In this document: in pieces, positions 36,087 through 47,500 of the stretch
How the letters are laid out: the number at the start of each line of letters is the position of its first letter
Position numbering within the stretch: the first letter of the stretch is position 1
Assembly (NCBI GenBank): GCA_023853785.1
Contig: JAJIRX010000932.1
Coordinates: 1 to 64,000, forward strand
Length of the DNA stretch: 64,000 nucleotides
Direction: 5' to 3'
Origin: Psilocybe azurescens
Lineage: Eukaryota > Basidiomycota > Agaricomycetes > Agaricales > Agrocybaceae
Notes under the pieces: model-generated
The model's database searches: none
What the model was told of the DNA's origin: nothing
The model's input: the letters and a program-made list of their open reading frames with translations, nothing else
Program-made: the position numbers and the translations under genes

Positions 36087-36285
36087 TTGGGGGAATGAGC
36101 TTCGCTCATCCCCCCCTTTACTCAATACTTCACACCTCATTAAAAATATATATGTAATGTTTTTGGGGGAATGAGCCGCTCATTCCCCCCTCTTATCAGC
36201 ACTTTGCACCTCATTAAAAATATTAATAATACCAATTGATTATATAATGTCTTGGGGAGATGAGCTTTGCTCATCTCCCCTGCAC
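36087..36285. repeat. Palindrome array, unit B (three hairpins)
   Basis: The three cores are GGGGGAATGAGCTTCGCTC, GGGGGAATGAGCCGCTCATT and GGGGAGATGAGCTTTGCTC, each closed by the inverse C-rich arm. They are 70-90 bp apart and share linker words CACCTCATTAAAAATA and ATAATGTCTTGGGG. Confidence 0.8.
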
Positions 36286-36447
36286 TCCTCATAAAAAAAT
36301 AATTAATTTTATATAATACAAACACTTTATATATTAAATAAAAATCAGTCACTATGGTCAATAGAAAGAACTTCAGGGTACACTATATTTTTGTTATACT
36401 TAATCCAGAACTGTCATCCCAAATAGCCTTGATGTTATGCACAGATG

Positions 36448-39400
36448 TTACTCGTGAAATAGCAACATATAGTTGTCCATGTGCAAAGGTGAAGAAATAA
36501 GGTTTAGTCCAACATGTAAAACAGATTGTCCTTGTGCTTTATTGATTGTCATAGCAAATGCCAGTCGCACAGGAAATTGTCGTCGGCAAAATTCAAATGG
36601 AACTTGTGTGTCCGTCGGTGTCAGCCCAATCCGTGGAATAAAAACTGTCTCCCCTGCTCTATCTCCTGTCAATAGTCGAACTTCCAAAACACGGTTCCCC
36701 ATTCTTGTCACAATCCCTCTCGATCCATTGCACACTCCCTCACTTGCATTCAAATTCCGTAAAATCATAATAGGACAGCCAACTTTAAGTATAAGCTTGG
36801 CCAAAGGAAGACCTGAACAGTTGATTGTGTTCAGATACTCCACTGGATACATCAGAATTCCTTCATCACCATGTCCCCGATTATTCAAAATGCTATCAGC
36901 ACTGTGAAACACCTTTTCTTCTCCAGGAAATTTGTTGAGAATACTTTGTTCAGATCATCCACATCATCATTCCTGCTGCACAGAATTGTCCATTCAGCAT
37001 AATATTTGTCATCATGCCCAGTGGTCCGCTGGATTCCAGGATATATTGTATCAATCAGAGATCCAACAGTATTATTGGCACATTTGAAATGATCAGGAAG
37101 TGTTGTGTTGTCAGATTCATCTGTATGTTTTCCCAGACCAATATCCAACTGCCATTGTGCAAATTTCCGTTCTTCATCATGTGCAGTGTTCAGACGCATA
37201 TTCTCAGTCAACTTAAGTACTTTGATGTGTCCCCAAAGTTGTGACCTCTGCATGCATGCTCCAACAATTTGTGCTCTTGATCCTTTCACAACAACAGGAA
37301 GAATTTGCTTAAAGTCTCCACCAAACACAACAGTAAGTCCTCCAAATGGCCTGTCACAGTTACGGATATCTTTGAATGTGCGATCCACAGCCTCATGAAT
37401 ATAACGGTTCTGCATAGGAGCTTCATCCCATATCACCAAATCAGTACATTGAATAAGCTCTGCCAAATCAGAAGTGCGACCAATACTGCATGTAGAGTCC
37501 TCATGAATGTTGATAGGAATTTTGAAGGTGGAATGTGATGTCCGACCACCAATAAGAAGCAGAGATGCAATGCCAGATGAAGCCACACAAAGCACTATTT
37601 TTCCTTCACCACGCAGAAAGTAGCACAGTGTGTTGTACACATAAGTTTTTCCTGTACCTCCTGGACCATGAAGAAAGAAACATTGACCACTCTTGCTTTC
37701 AACTGCTGCCACAATAGTATCAAATGCTGAACGTTGCCCATGATTGAGAGTAGGAATTCGCTGTTGAGCCAGAACAGATTGATTGTCTCTGTCATAGTTT
37801 CTCTGCTCTGCAATCAATCTATTTCCTATAGCAGCAGCCCAATCTTCTTGAGGCAATGGCATTCCTGCAAACTCTTCAAGTTTTTTATTGGTAGTGCAAG
37901 AAGTTGGTCAATGAGAAAAAGGCCATAATCAAACACTTGTGCTTCAGTGGGGTCTTGTTGGATATGTTTGGAGATAAGAGCATGTCACAGATCATCACAA
38001 ATCTTGTCTTTAAATTGATCCCAGAGTGCAGCAGGATTTGATGGTGTGCAGTCTCGAAGAATAGTCACAAAAAGATTTGAAGTTGTCTTCCACTTGCCAT
38101 ATATCCAGCCTCTTCCAGACACTGCTTCCACTCATTATCATCCTCTAAAAGTCCTCGATGTATGCAGGCCTCACGAAATGTTTCATATACAGTGCCATCA
38201 ACTGTTCGGAGATCAACAAAAGATGTAGCACCCTTGACACAGGTCAGCAGAGTTCTGAGATAAAAGCGCTCTCCTGAACTTGGATGAGCATAGTACATAC
38301 GCCCAATTGCAAATTGTTGCTGTCTTGGAGCCCATTTGCTCTGTTTTCCCTTCCAGACAAATTTGGCAGGAAAATCCTGATAAAGAGTATTTCTGGCTTC
38401 TTCATATTGTACATTGGGTTTGAAATAAGCAGTGAGCTTGGTGTCTTTGCCTGCATTGCGATCCAAAACTTCCTGAACATTTAGTGCCTGGTCTTCATTC
38501 CATGTAACCATTTGTTGATCAGGCAAATGAACCTGAAGACGAACAATAGCTGGATGTTCTTGATGCATGTGGAAGTGAAAAATGCGCCAAAGTCCTTCAC
38601 ATGCAGAAACATATCGTGCATCAAGATATAGCTTGACCTCATCTTGACAGCGTCCAAACTGCATAGTAATGCGGTCATGACCCTTATAGACATATTTATA
38701 GATGTATTTGATGGCCTTGATAGAAGCAATAGACTCAACATTGATATGGCAGCGATATTTCCAGATAAGATAACGGCAATGAGCAACAACCCAGCGATTA
38801 TCAACTTTTTTCCACCACCAATGTCAAACTCTTTTCCAGTGTCACGTCTCCTGAGATTTGCATAGGAGTCTTCATTGACAGTGGTCTGATCACGATAAGG
38901 CTTGGGAAAACATTTTGAACATTTTCCATTCACATGACATTGAGCAGTAGTGTCACCATTGCATGGAGTATGGACCATGAATTTCTTGACCAATTCAAAG
39001 AGTTCTGGCTCTTCCTCTTTATCTGGAAATTCAGCTGAAATAAGACTGTCAACATCTTCAGGTGTGCGAAGCTTGTGATCAGGATGCAAAAATACAATCA
39101 TGTGCATATGTGGGAGGCCTCGCTTTTGAAACTCAATTGTCCACACATTTGCAACTGCTCTACCCATAATGCCATTTTTACAAATATCATTGAGCATCTC
39201 TTTCATTTTTGCATGAAAGACTCTGACCACCAAATCAGGACGATCAGAAGACTGTTGTCCAGGAAGAAGTGCCTCTTTGATTTCTGGCCAGCTTGGGTTG
39301 GCAGTAGCAGTGATGAATAAATCAGCTCCATGAAAATAACGGTTGATAGCAAGAGCATCCTGGCAGTTCTGAATCATGTTTCGTGTGCTTCCAGCAAAAG

Positions 39401-41391
39401 AAGAAGGCAAAATAGTCCTTTGGCCAACATTTGCACCTTCAGCATTAGGATCAGCTGCAATAGCATCCATAAGACCTTGACGTGTATCATTTCTGAATTT
39501 CTGCTGATTTTGTCTAACCCACCGTAATCTGTTTTGTTCTGAAGCTGCCCAACAGTCCACAATGAATTCCTGAAGAAGTTTTTGTGCCAAAAACAAATGT
39601 TGAGATTCATTTGTTTCTTCCCTTGGATGAAGACGATAACGGAAATATTCTGTTTGTGATATGTATTTCCGCTTTTTTGGTTGTGGAGCTTCAATAGCAT
39701 CCTCATCCTGATCCTCATTAGGAGCCAGCTCAGCAGCTGGAGGATCATCATCAATTTCTGCAGCCTCATTAAAAGGAATGTTAGGATGCCAGCCTAACTG
39801 CCCAGTTGGAAAAAGAAGAACATAATGAAGTGGAAGATAAAGGGGATGCAGTTCACTGATTGTTTCCAGCCTTTCTCCAGCTCTTCGTCTCAGGACAATA
39901 TCTCTGCCATTGGGATATACTTCATCACCATCTCCAGGAAGGATTATAGCCACTTCATTGGATCCAGCTGATGGTTCATTATAGCGTCTGCGATCAGTTT
40001 CTCGTTCATAGCGAAGAGCAATTGTGCATTGCTGGTCTATAGGCATGTTACGTGTTATTTCAAATGCTTGCTTGTATAGCCGTGCACCTGAATGGGAACG
40101 ATATAGCATATCCTGAAGAATGCTCATAGTGGTTCTATCCAGCCCAGAGTTTGCAGGATGCTGCATGCGGAAATTGAGAGCTTCAGCAGGATCAAAAATA
40201 TATAGCTGAGCATATAAAGGTGTAACACCAATCTGAGGAAGAAGAGATCCAGCTCGATGTGTTAACCTTCCTTGGACTTTGAATACATAAGGTCCAGGCC
40301 TATTGTTAATTGCATGATCAACAGTGACTCCCAATGAGGTCATGGCTAAAGCATTATTATACTGCCGGATATGATTCAGGAAGTTTTTGGATTGGGGCAT
40401 GTTATTCCTAAGCAATGCATTTAATTCTGCAGGAGGATAATCCAGCTTTGGAAGAACAATTTTCCCACTAAAACAGCACATTCCAAATGTGGGAAAGCGA
40501 ATCAGATGAATGTGAAATACGCTCTGCCATCCAGTGTAAAGCACCACACTTTGGACACTTTATATCCATTTTTCCTAAATTATGAACAGGCCAGTCATGG
40601 CTGAAGGGCTTACAGGCAGCCAGTAAAAGGGGTTGGGCATTTGGAAGTTGAGGCTGAAGAGGTGCAGGAAGCACAGGAGGCAGTATCTATTTCTTCATTA
40701 ATATCATGTTCAAAATCACAAAGACTTAAAACACATACAGGAAAGGGTTGGGCATGAACATTATGGCCACCTTGTTGTAGTGGTAAAGGAGCTGGTGGAA
40801 CAGCAGCTAAAAGATGAGCCAAATTTTCTGGCAAATTATTATACTGAATTCCATTAAATATAGCAGGCTGGAGAACAGGTGCAGGTGCAGGTGCAGGTGC
40901 AGGTACAGGTACAGGTACAGGTACAGGTACAGGTACAGGTGCAGGTGCAGGTGCAGGTGCAGGTGCAAGAGCAGGTACAGGTGCAGGAACACGACGGACA
41001 CGACGGCCACCATGTTGTGGTGGTAAAGGAGCAGGTGGAACAGCTGCTAAAGCTGAACTAAATTTGCAGGCAAATTATTATACTGAATTCCATTAAACAT
41101 AGCAGGCTGGGGAAGAGCAGCAGGAGCAGGAGCAAAAGGAACAGGAAAAGCAGGAACAGGAACAGGAACAGGAACAGGAACAGGAGGAACAGGAGGAACA
41201 GGCAGAGCAGCTAAAAGATCAGGAATTTCAAATCTTAGTGGTTCAATATGAGGCATTTCATCATGACGTGGGGTGCGACGGGCTTGGGGGCTTTCCAAGG
41301 CACGGGCATCGCGTTCAGATCTCTGTGCAGCAATACGAACACGACGTGGAGTGTTTGGAGGAGTTTCAGGCCTATAAAAATACTGATCAGC
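36448..41391 (-). CDS. Helitron Rep/PIF1-type helicase, interrupted
   Basis: The gene is close to full length (about 1,600 codons). The N-terminus (41391-40600) is low-complexity and has CPKCGALHW, a zinc-finger-like Cys pair. The Helitron_like_N region lies near 39.5 kb. Rep has the HUH motif LPHMHM (about 39097-39115) and the tyrosine motif KYIYKYVYKGHD (about 38680-38715). The helicase has Walker A GPGGTGKT (about 37645), Walker B VIWDEAP (about 37420), GGDFKQILPVV and the C-terminal FAMTINKAQGQS (about 36535). HUH nicking plus 5'-3' unwinding drives rolling-circle transposition. Breaks are a T6 run at 38806-38811, a lost base near 36940, a change near 40510 and an in-frame TGA at 37985-37987 (CGA expected). 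With such errors elsewhere in the window, it may be less decayed than it looks. Confidence 0.85.
40763..41120. repeat. Internal duplication and hexanucleotide array
   Basis: A block of about 115 bp at 40763-40880 recurs at 41004-41120. Between them lies an array of (GCAGGT)/(ACAGGT) units at 40879-40990. On the coding strand this gives Pro-Ala/Pro-Val repeats flanked by two copies of FNGIQYNNLP. Confidence 0.8.
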
Positions 41392-42087
41392 TTGATTTTT
41401 AAATCAGTTCATATTTAAAAAAAACATACATGGTCCAGAAGTCTTATTTGAATGGAACAATCACCACCACCACTAAATCCACACACAGAAGGAAAGAAGG
41501 ACAGGATCCTGCAAAAAGATGAGACAGATCAGTGAGGATGGTTATTAGACTTATTACTCACCAAAGGAACACAGAAAACAGACTGTGTCAAAGTTAGAAC
41601 AGTCAGAAATGAGGTATAAAGGCTTTACTCACCAAAAAAGAGGAAAAAAGCGAAGAAAGAGCAGAGAACTACAGTCTGCATAGGTTTAAGAATTTGCACA
41701 GAGCTAAAAGTGTCATAGAACACTCACCAAAGCCAATAACCACTCAGAGCAGCTTCAATTCAGCTAAAGATGGCTAATAGATGTGTTATTCTCAGGATTG
41801 TAGGCACAGAGGATTTTTTTAGGCTGTGTGGGATGGAAAGCAGCGTCGCAGCAGCAAACCTCATGGTTGCTTCATGGCACCAATTTCGTTGTTTGCCATC
41901 AGCCACTGGTTATTTATTTTAAAAGGTCCCGGCAGGCCCTGAAAGTTCCCGGGTCTGATTTACATTGTTTATTTCAAAAGGCGCCGCTTTACAGGCCCCA
42001 AAACACAACGGTGTGCTTTGTCATGATTAAGTAACTTGACTTACATAATTTGGTTTTTCCTTTTTAGAAACCGTCCTCTCTTATATT

Positions 42088-42168
42088 ACGAGCTTTATGA
42101 CCCGCCGCTACGCGTCGGGGGATTCGCTTCGCTCACCCCCTGTGCTTCACGGCAGGGTCAACAGCTCG
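42088..42168. repeat. Terminal hairpin module, copy 3 (right end)
   Basis: ACGAGCT at the start pairs with AGCTCGT at the end, enclosing TTTATGACCCGCCGC and CAGGGTCAAC. It sits 9 bp inside the Helitron-like 5' terminus. Confidence 0.85.
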
Positions 42169-42176
42169 TATTATAG

Positions 42177-42206
42177 ATTTTCAGAGTATGTTTCCTTATA
42201 TGTACA
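42177..42206 (+). repeat. 30-bp direct repeat, right copy
   Basis: Identical to 33402-33431. The preceding base differs (G here, A on the left). Confidence 0.9.
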
Positions 42207-42345
42207 TTTCCTCAAGAACGGCTCGATGAATCGAGCTGAAATTTGGCCACAAGCTTCGCCTAACTAATACGCATCAATTCCGGTGATAAAAAAAGTCAAC
42301 CTATGATGGCCGAAATTATTGGTGGTCTCTGGTTGTCCACGACTG

Positions 42346-43158
42346 TAGCTCATCATAGACCATGCCAGGCACTGGCATAACGAAGCGTTCTTCGGGTGCG
42401 CATAACAGAAGACGCGACGCGTTTTCCGCCAGCAAATTGCTGACCAAAGAATTTTACGAACGCAAAGATACGTTGCGACCGTTGGTAGTACCGTGGTATC
42501 CAAGAAGTTAATCAGAAAAAATAGTGTCGTTGCTACAAGTTTGAAAGAAAGAATTAATTAATTCACGGAATGAGCAAAGACTTGTTACGCCACGCATAGC
42601 GGTGGCCACTAAGCCGAGGACTGGACGATACCTGGTGCTTAATGGTGTAATAAGAAGACGTTCGACCCGCTAGATTTTTCGGGAAGAAGGGGCTGAACCT
42701 CTTTCGGGTGAGAAGCTGGAGATTTTAGAATCGTTGCAGAGCATATCCTGTTGTCATATCTGGTTCATTAGACTGCACGAGATCAGGCGCAGAGATAGAA
42801 ATATAATCTGAAATTATTCGAGATGAAAGACCCATGTTCAGCTGTCGTGATGATAGGCTTCAAATACACAGGATATGTGACTGAACGCTGCAGAGATTCG
42901 GAGGGATATGACACAGCCGCCGATCAGCGCTTGATGCCAATACAGGGTCCCAGGGATCCTGCTGACGTCGACGGAGTAGAGATAGAACCGATACAGTTGC
43001 CCGGAAACGGAGACGGACTCGGAGTAGATGCACCAACGCCCCAAGTACAGTACTCCAGGCGCAGCAGAGAGCCGTGGTGCTTCCGAATCTTGGAGTGATA
43101 GCTATCACAAGCGTAACCAAGTTAGAACTATGCTGTGCACGAGTCTCCCTATCCATTA
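42346..43158. other. Right flank of the nest and intergenic DNA
   Basis: The first 50 bp (CATGCCAGGCACTGGCAT...) repeat the sequence at 63908-63955. The rest has no supported gene; a 91-codon frame at 42823-43098 shows no known domain. Confidence 0.5.
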
Positions 43159-43195
43159 GCATATAATAAATGGTACCGACCACGAATACCACACC

Positions 43196-43911
43196 ATGCC
43201 TTCGAATTCCAACTCCAAGAAACTGTACCTTTCCTCCGACAAGCCATGGCAGGCTGTATACACAACAGAGGAGGGGTACAGTCTATACAAAACTGAGGCT
43301 CCCTCGTCTTGGAAAACGGCTCAGTTTACCAGAATACTTAGGGCGGTTCCATCCCTCCAATCACAAAGCTCGAACGGCGTGGGCACTGAAGCATCGTTGA
43401 AGGACTCATTTGGACTATTAGCGGAGATTGAGTACCACACCTTTCATGCGGCAAGGATTAGGTATGGTGGGGAGGAGAAGTCGGCTGATGAATTTTTCAG
43501 TAGGAAGGGGTTTAATGTCTATGGGAGGTAAGCAAGAGGAAAATTCTTGAGAGACGCTGATACGATTTGGTATAGTAGGAACTATATATTCACTGGACAC
43601 AACGGGATCGAATACGTGTGGAAGATGGAATCAGATAAATGCAAGGTGAGTGCGAGTGTTCTAACTTCATGTAATCAGATAGAGGCTCACAAGAGTTGCA
43701 CCAGCTGTTCGTCAACAACTCGAGCAACACTCCAATCGCAAACTTCCATCAAATGCGCAGAGGGTTCATACATCATGCACGTTCAGCTTTCCTGGAGATA
43801 TTTGGAGAAGACTTGGACGAACATATGATCGATCTGATTGTTGTCACCTTCGTATACATGGAGAGGTTCCGCAAAGAACAGGAAATAGCTGTGGTGACTG
43901 CGACTGCCTAA
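43196..43911 (+). CDS. DUF6593 domain protein
   Basis: A small soluble protein of the fungal DUF6593 family, function unknown. Exon 1 (43196-43527) starts MPSNSNSKKLYLSSDKPWQA and contains the family blocks LAEIEYHTFHAARIRYGGEE and DEFFSRKGFNVYG. Exon 2 (43579-43645) has FTGHNGIEYVWKM. Exon 3 (from about 43685) has LEIFGEDLDEHMIDLIVVTF and VYMERFRKEQE, ending at TAA 43909. The first join is clean (AG/GTAAGC to TAG). The second needs a different donor or a one-base correction to keep the frame. A TATA-like ATATAATAAA lies at 43161-43170. A detached copy of the last exon lies at 13.05-13.23 kb. Confidence 0.85.
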
Positions 43912-44521
43912 TCAATTGGCTAAGAGAAGGCCCTCTGGGGAAGGCGGTTCGCGAATCCGATGACGAGTGAGCAATGTGGCCCGGTGAGGAGCTATTTGTA
44001 TAATAATGACCATACGGTCGTAGGGTCATTGACAGGAGCATATGGCGAGAGATTTTCCAAGTAGAAGAACCAAAATAACTTGTAGAGAAGCGTTGGAAAA
44101 CTGAGTGGATGATATCATCCCGACTTGTTCGTGCGGTCCAGCCTTTGACAGCGCTCCCGCCTTTCCTGGAGTGAGTTGGATTATGGTACTGCAGGACTCT
44201 GATATACGGGACGGAGACGGCAGATTGTTGCAGACAGGAGTTAAACCACGTGGACGATGGACTTTCTTATGTTCAGCGGGTCGGACAAAAACTCCGTTTC
44301 TCATCTTCGTCCCTTTGATCACTCTCGTTAAGCATACATAATAGGAAGCTTGATGCGCGAAGCTACAGAATACAGAACCATGTCGCTTCAAGTCACCTGC
44401 TCCTAGCATGAACATACAGTTATCCGGACTATAAGACGAATAGTGGCGTACGGCATTAGCTTTCAAATTTCAGGTTGTATCCTTTCCCGTGGCCAACTTA
44501 CCTATAGACAACAGCTATAGC
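43912..44521. other. Intergenic before the GH31 gene
   Basis: A 146-codon minus-strand frame (44026-44466) has no recognisable domain and is not called. The region should hold the GH31 promoter. Confidence 0.4.
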
Positions 44522-47500
44522 ATGATACGCAGATGGTCCTTTCTTGTGGCCGCCCTCCTCCCGACATATGTATTCGCCACCTTTGTCAATCCCAGCATCC
44601 TGGAAGCATGTCCAGGATACTCTGCGTCCAACGTGAAAGTCCGCCATGATGGTCTGAGCGCGGATCTTACACTAGCAGGAAGCCCTTGCAATGTATTTGG
44701 GAACGACGTTAAGAAGCTATCTCTGGAAGTAACATACGAAACAGGTGCGTCCTACTATGCATAATCAACACAGTCACATTGCCCTTAAAGTATTTCTCCA
44801 GCCGACAGACTACACGTCAAAATTACGGACCCATCTAGCACCCGCTACGAAGTTCCCGAATCTATTCTCCCCGCCCTTCAAGCTCTCCCAGCACATCTTC
44901 CAAATCATCCGCCATCCAATTCAGCTACACCTCCTCCCCCTTCTCATTCACCGTCTCCCGTTCCTCCGACAACGAAGTCCTCTTCTCCACTACCGGCCAC
45001 GCGCTGATCTTCGAGCCGCAATATTTGCGGGTTAAAACCAATCTCCCAGCGAACGCGAACATCTACGGACTCGGGGAACACACGAACACGTTCCGGCTCG
45101 CGACGGACAACACGACGCTGACTCTGTGGTCGCGAGACGCGTATGGCGTGCCAACAGGGTCGAATTTGTACGGGAACCACCCCGTGTATTTCGAGCATCG
45201 GACGTCGGGCACGCATGGCGTGTTCTTGCTTAATTCGAACGGGATGGACGTCAAGCTCACTGGTGGGAATGGAAATAGCAGTGATCCGAATGGGGGGCCG
45301 GCCTTAGAGTACAACGTTATAGGTGGGGTATTGGACTTCTACTTCTTGGCTGGGAGCGAGAGCGATCCAACCGCTGTCGCGAGGCAGTATGCGGAGGTTG
45401 TGGGTGTGCCTGCGGAGGTCCCGTATTGGTCATTTGGGCTGCATCAATGTCGGTTTGGGTATCAAAGTGGGTTTCTTCCTGGTTCGGTGTGTGTTTAGTG
45501 ACTTACAATGGTATATGTTTATAGACTTCGTTGATGTCGCTAATGTCATCACGAGATACGCTGCTGCGCAGATTCCGCTGGAGACAATGTGGACCGACAT
45601 CGGTATGCGTTTCTTATATCGTGGATATGATGCCAGCTCATATTTTAATTCCTACTGCTGCTGCGACTACTACCACATGACGCAGATTACATGTTCCAAC
45701 GCAGAATATTCACAGTCGACCCAGACTACTTCCCTCTTTCTCGCATGCGAGAGATTGTGGATTACCTGCATGCACATGAGCAACGGTTCGGTGAGTTCTA
45801 TCTCTGTCGTCGCGTTCATTCTTTGCCAAGTTGGTGGTCGCTAACATGACTTGTACTGCCAACTGTCTACTCTAGTGCTCATGACGGACCCGGCTGTGGC
45901 TTACCTCCCCGGCGACACGTACGCGCCTTATAACAATGGAAAGATGCTTGATGTATGGCTCAAAGCGCCGAATGGGAGTGAGAGCTTGGGTGTTGTATGG
46001 CCAGGTGGGCTATTCTGCATTCTTTCTATTAGGCAGTTCGTTAGTCTAACTCGTATACAATGTGATACGCAGGTGTTACAGTCTTCCCCGGTATGTTTCC
46101 CAATTCTCTGTCATGACCTATAGGTCCCCGCCCCATATTGCTATGGCTGAACTTGTTTGATATCATATAGATTGGTTCCACCCTAACGCTCAACAGTACG
46201 GGAGATATAATTTTATCTATAATCTTGGGTGTAATTTAAACCTTTGTTTTGCAGATACTGGACGAGCGAGTTCGCCAGCTTTTACAGCCCTGTCACCGGG
46301 CTTGACATTGACGGGGCGTGGATTGACATGAACGAGCCATCTAACGTGCGTTACTCGGTTTCTCTACCGACCCCTCCTTCGGGTTCCTCTTCCTTCCGAC
46401 GTTTTCCTTCCCATAGAACTGCTTACTCTCAGACGTTCTTTCTCTTACTTACTATGGGCTTATAGTTTTGCAATTTGCCCTGCGACGATCCCTATCAGCA
46501 AGCTATACAAATGAACATCCCTCCTCCGAGGACGAACCCTCCACCGGACCCTAATACGCCGATTTTTGTCAACTCAAGCGAACAGGCGCTAGGAAGAAGG
46601 GATGACGATGACGATTTGTTGAACCCGCCGTATGCAATTAACAACGCTGCGGGTGCGTTGTCCAGCAAAACAGCATTCGTGAGTATAGCATCCAGCTTTC
46701 TAATATTTACTATGCACTCATACACGCGTCCATCTGCACTCAGACGAATATCAAGCACTTCAACAACCTCTCCGAATACGACACACACAACCTCTACGGC
46801 ACCCTCATGTCCTCCGCAACCCAGCACGCCATGCTCTCCCGTCGGCCTGCTAAGAAAACTCTTGTCATCACCCGATCAACGTTCGCTGGTGCCGGTGCGC
46901 ATGTGGGGAAGTGGCTCGGTGATAATTTCAGCCAGTGGGATCATTATCGGGCGTCTATTGCGGGTGTGCTGGGCTTTGCGGGTGTGTATCAGGTGCCAAT
47001 GGTTGGGGCTGATATTTGCGGGTATGGTATGTGTCGTAGATTTTCAGGTGTTGTGTGTATCCTCTGAATTGTTTTTTTATTCTTTAGCCGAAGATACAAC
47101 GGAGAACCTGTGTGCGAGATGGGCAATGCTGGGCGCGTTCTATCCTTTCATGCGCAATGTGCGTTTTGTTCTTCTCTCCATTCGATCATTGGGCGCCTGA
47201 CTTAGCTGTTTTTAGCACAACTCAGATACGTCTATTAGTCAGGAGTTCTATACCTGGCCGAGTGTCGCACAGGCAGCCAGAAATGCTCTTGACATCCGGT
47301 ATGTGTTCTTCCCTCTGTTTTTCCAATCTCTGCATCGTCATGATCTGATTACTTGTATTCCGCTTTACAAGATACCGACTCCTCGATTATATCTACACCG
47401 CATTCCACCAGGCGCACACCGATGGCACACCCGTCCTCCAACCCCTCTGGTTCAAATACCCAAAGGACCCCAGCACATTCCCCATCGACCTCCAATTCTT

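Larger units (their letters stand above)
33432..42176 (-). mobile_element. Tandem Helitron-like insertion (two units)
   Basis: Two head-to-tail units lie between the 30-bp repeats. Unit A (33432 to about 35929) has no genes. Unit B (about 35930-42176) encodes Rep/helicase on the minus strand. Read on the minus strand, the right end starts TCTATAATACGAGCT with the first T at 42177. That closely follows the classic Helitron 5' consensus (TCTMTAYTA), and it follows a host A. Each unit's left end carries a GC-rich hairpin module and a palindrome array. Each unit's right end shares about 330 bp (35680-36005 and 41735-42168). Confidence 0.75.
32581..42345. mobile_element. TA-inserting DDE element carrying Helitron DNA
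   Basis: The ends are CAGTCGTGGACAGCCA (left) and the inverse of CAGTCGTGGACAACCA (right), 16 bp with one mismatch. TA lies on each side. The flanks joined across the element (...GGCGAGCA-TA-GCTC...) match the uninterrupted sequence at 63898-63955, so the insertion is real. Without the inner insertion the element is about 990 bp. It retains only the C-terminal third of a DDE transposase on the minus strand, so it was already non-autonomous or lost its other part. Confidence 0.85.

Noticed and set aside
33594..36285. CRISPR-like array
   Set aside because: Repeats are palindromic with variable arms and loops, few in number, and sit inside a eukaryotic transposon with no cas genes.
40807..41026. 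Frames reading His-Leu/Tyr-Leu or Arg-Tyr repeats
   Set aside because: Alternative readings of the hexanucleotide array; the Pro-Ala/Pro-Val frame continues the Helitron protein.
33402..42206. LTR retrotransposon reading of the flanking repeats
   Set aside because: No reverse transcriptase, integrase, primer-binding site or TG...CA ends; the coding content is Helitron Rep/helicase.
44026..44466. 146-codon minus-strand frame
   Set aside because: No family recognised and it covers the expected GH31 promoter.
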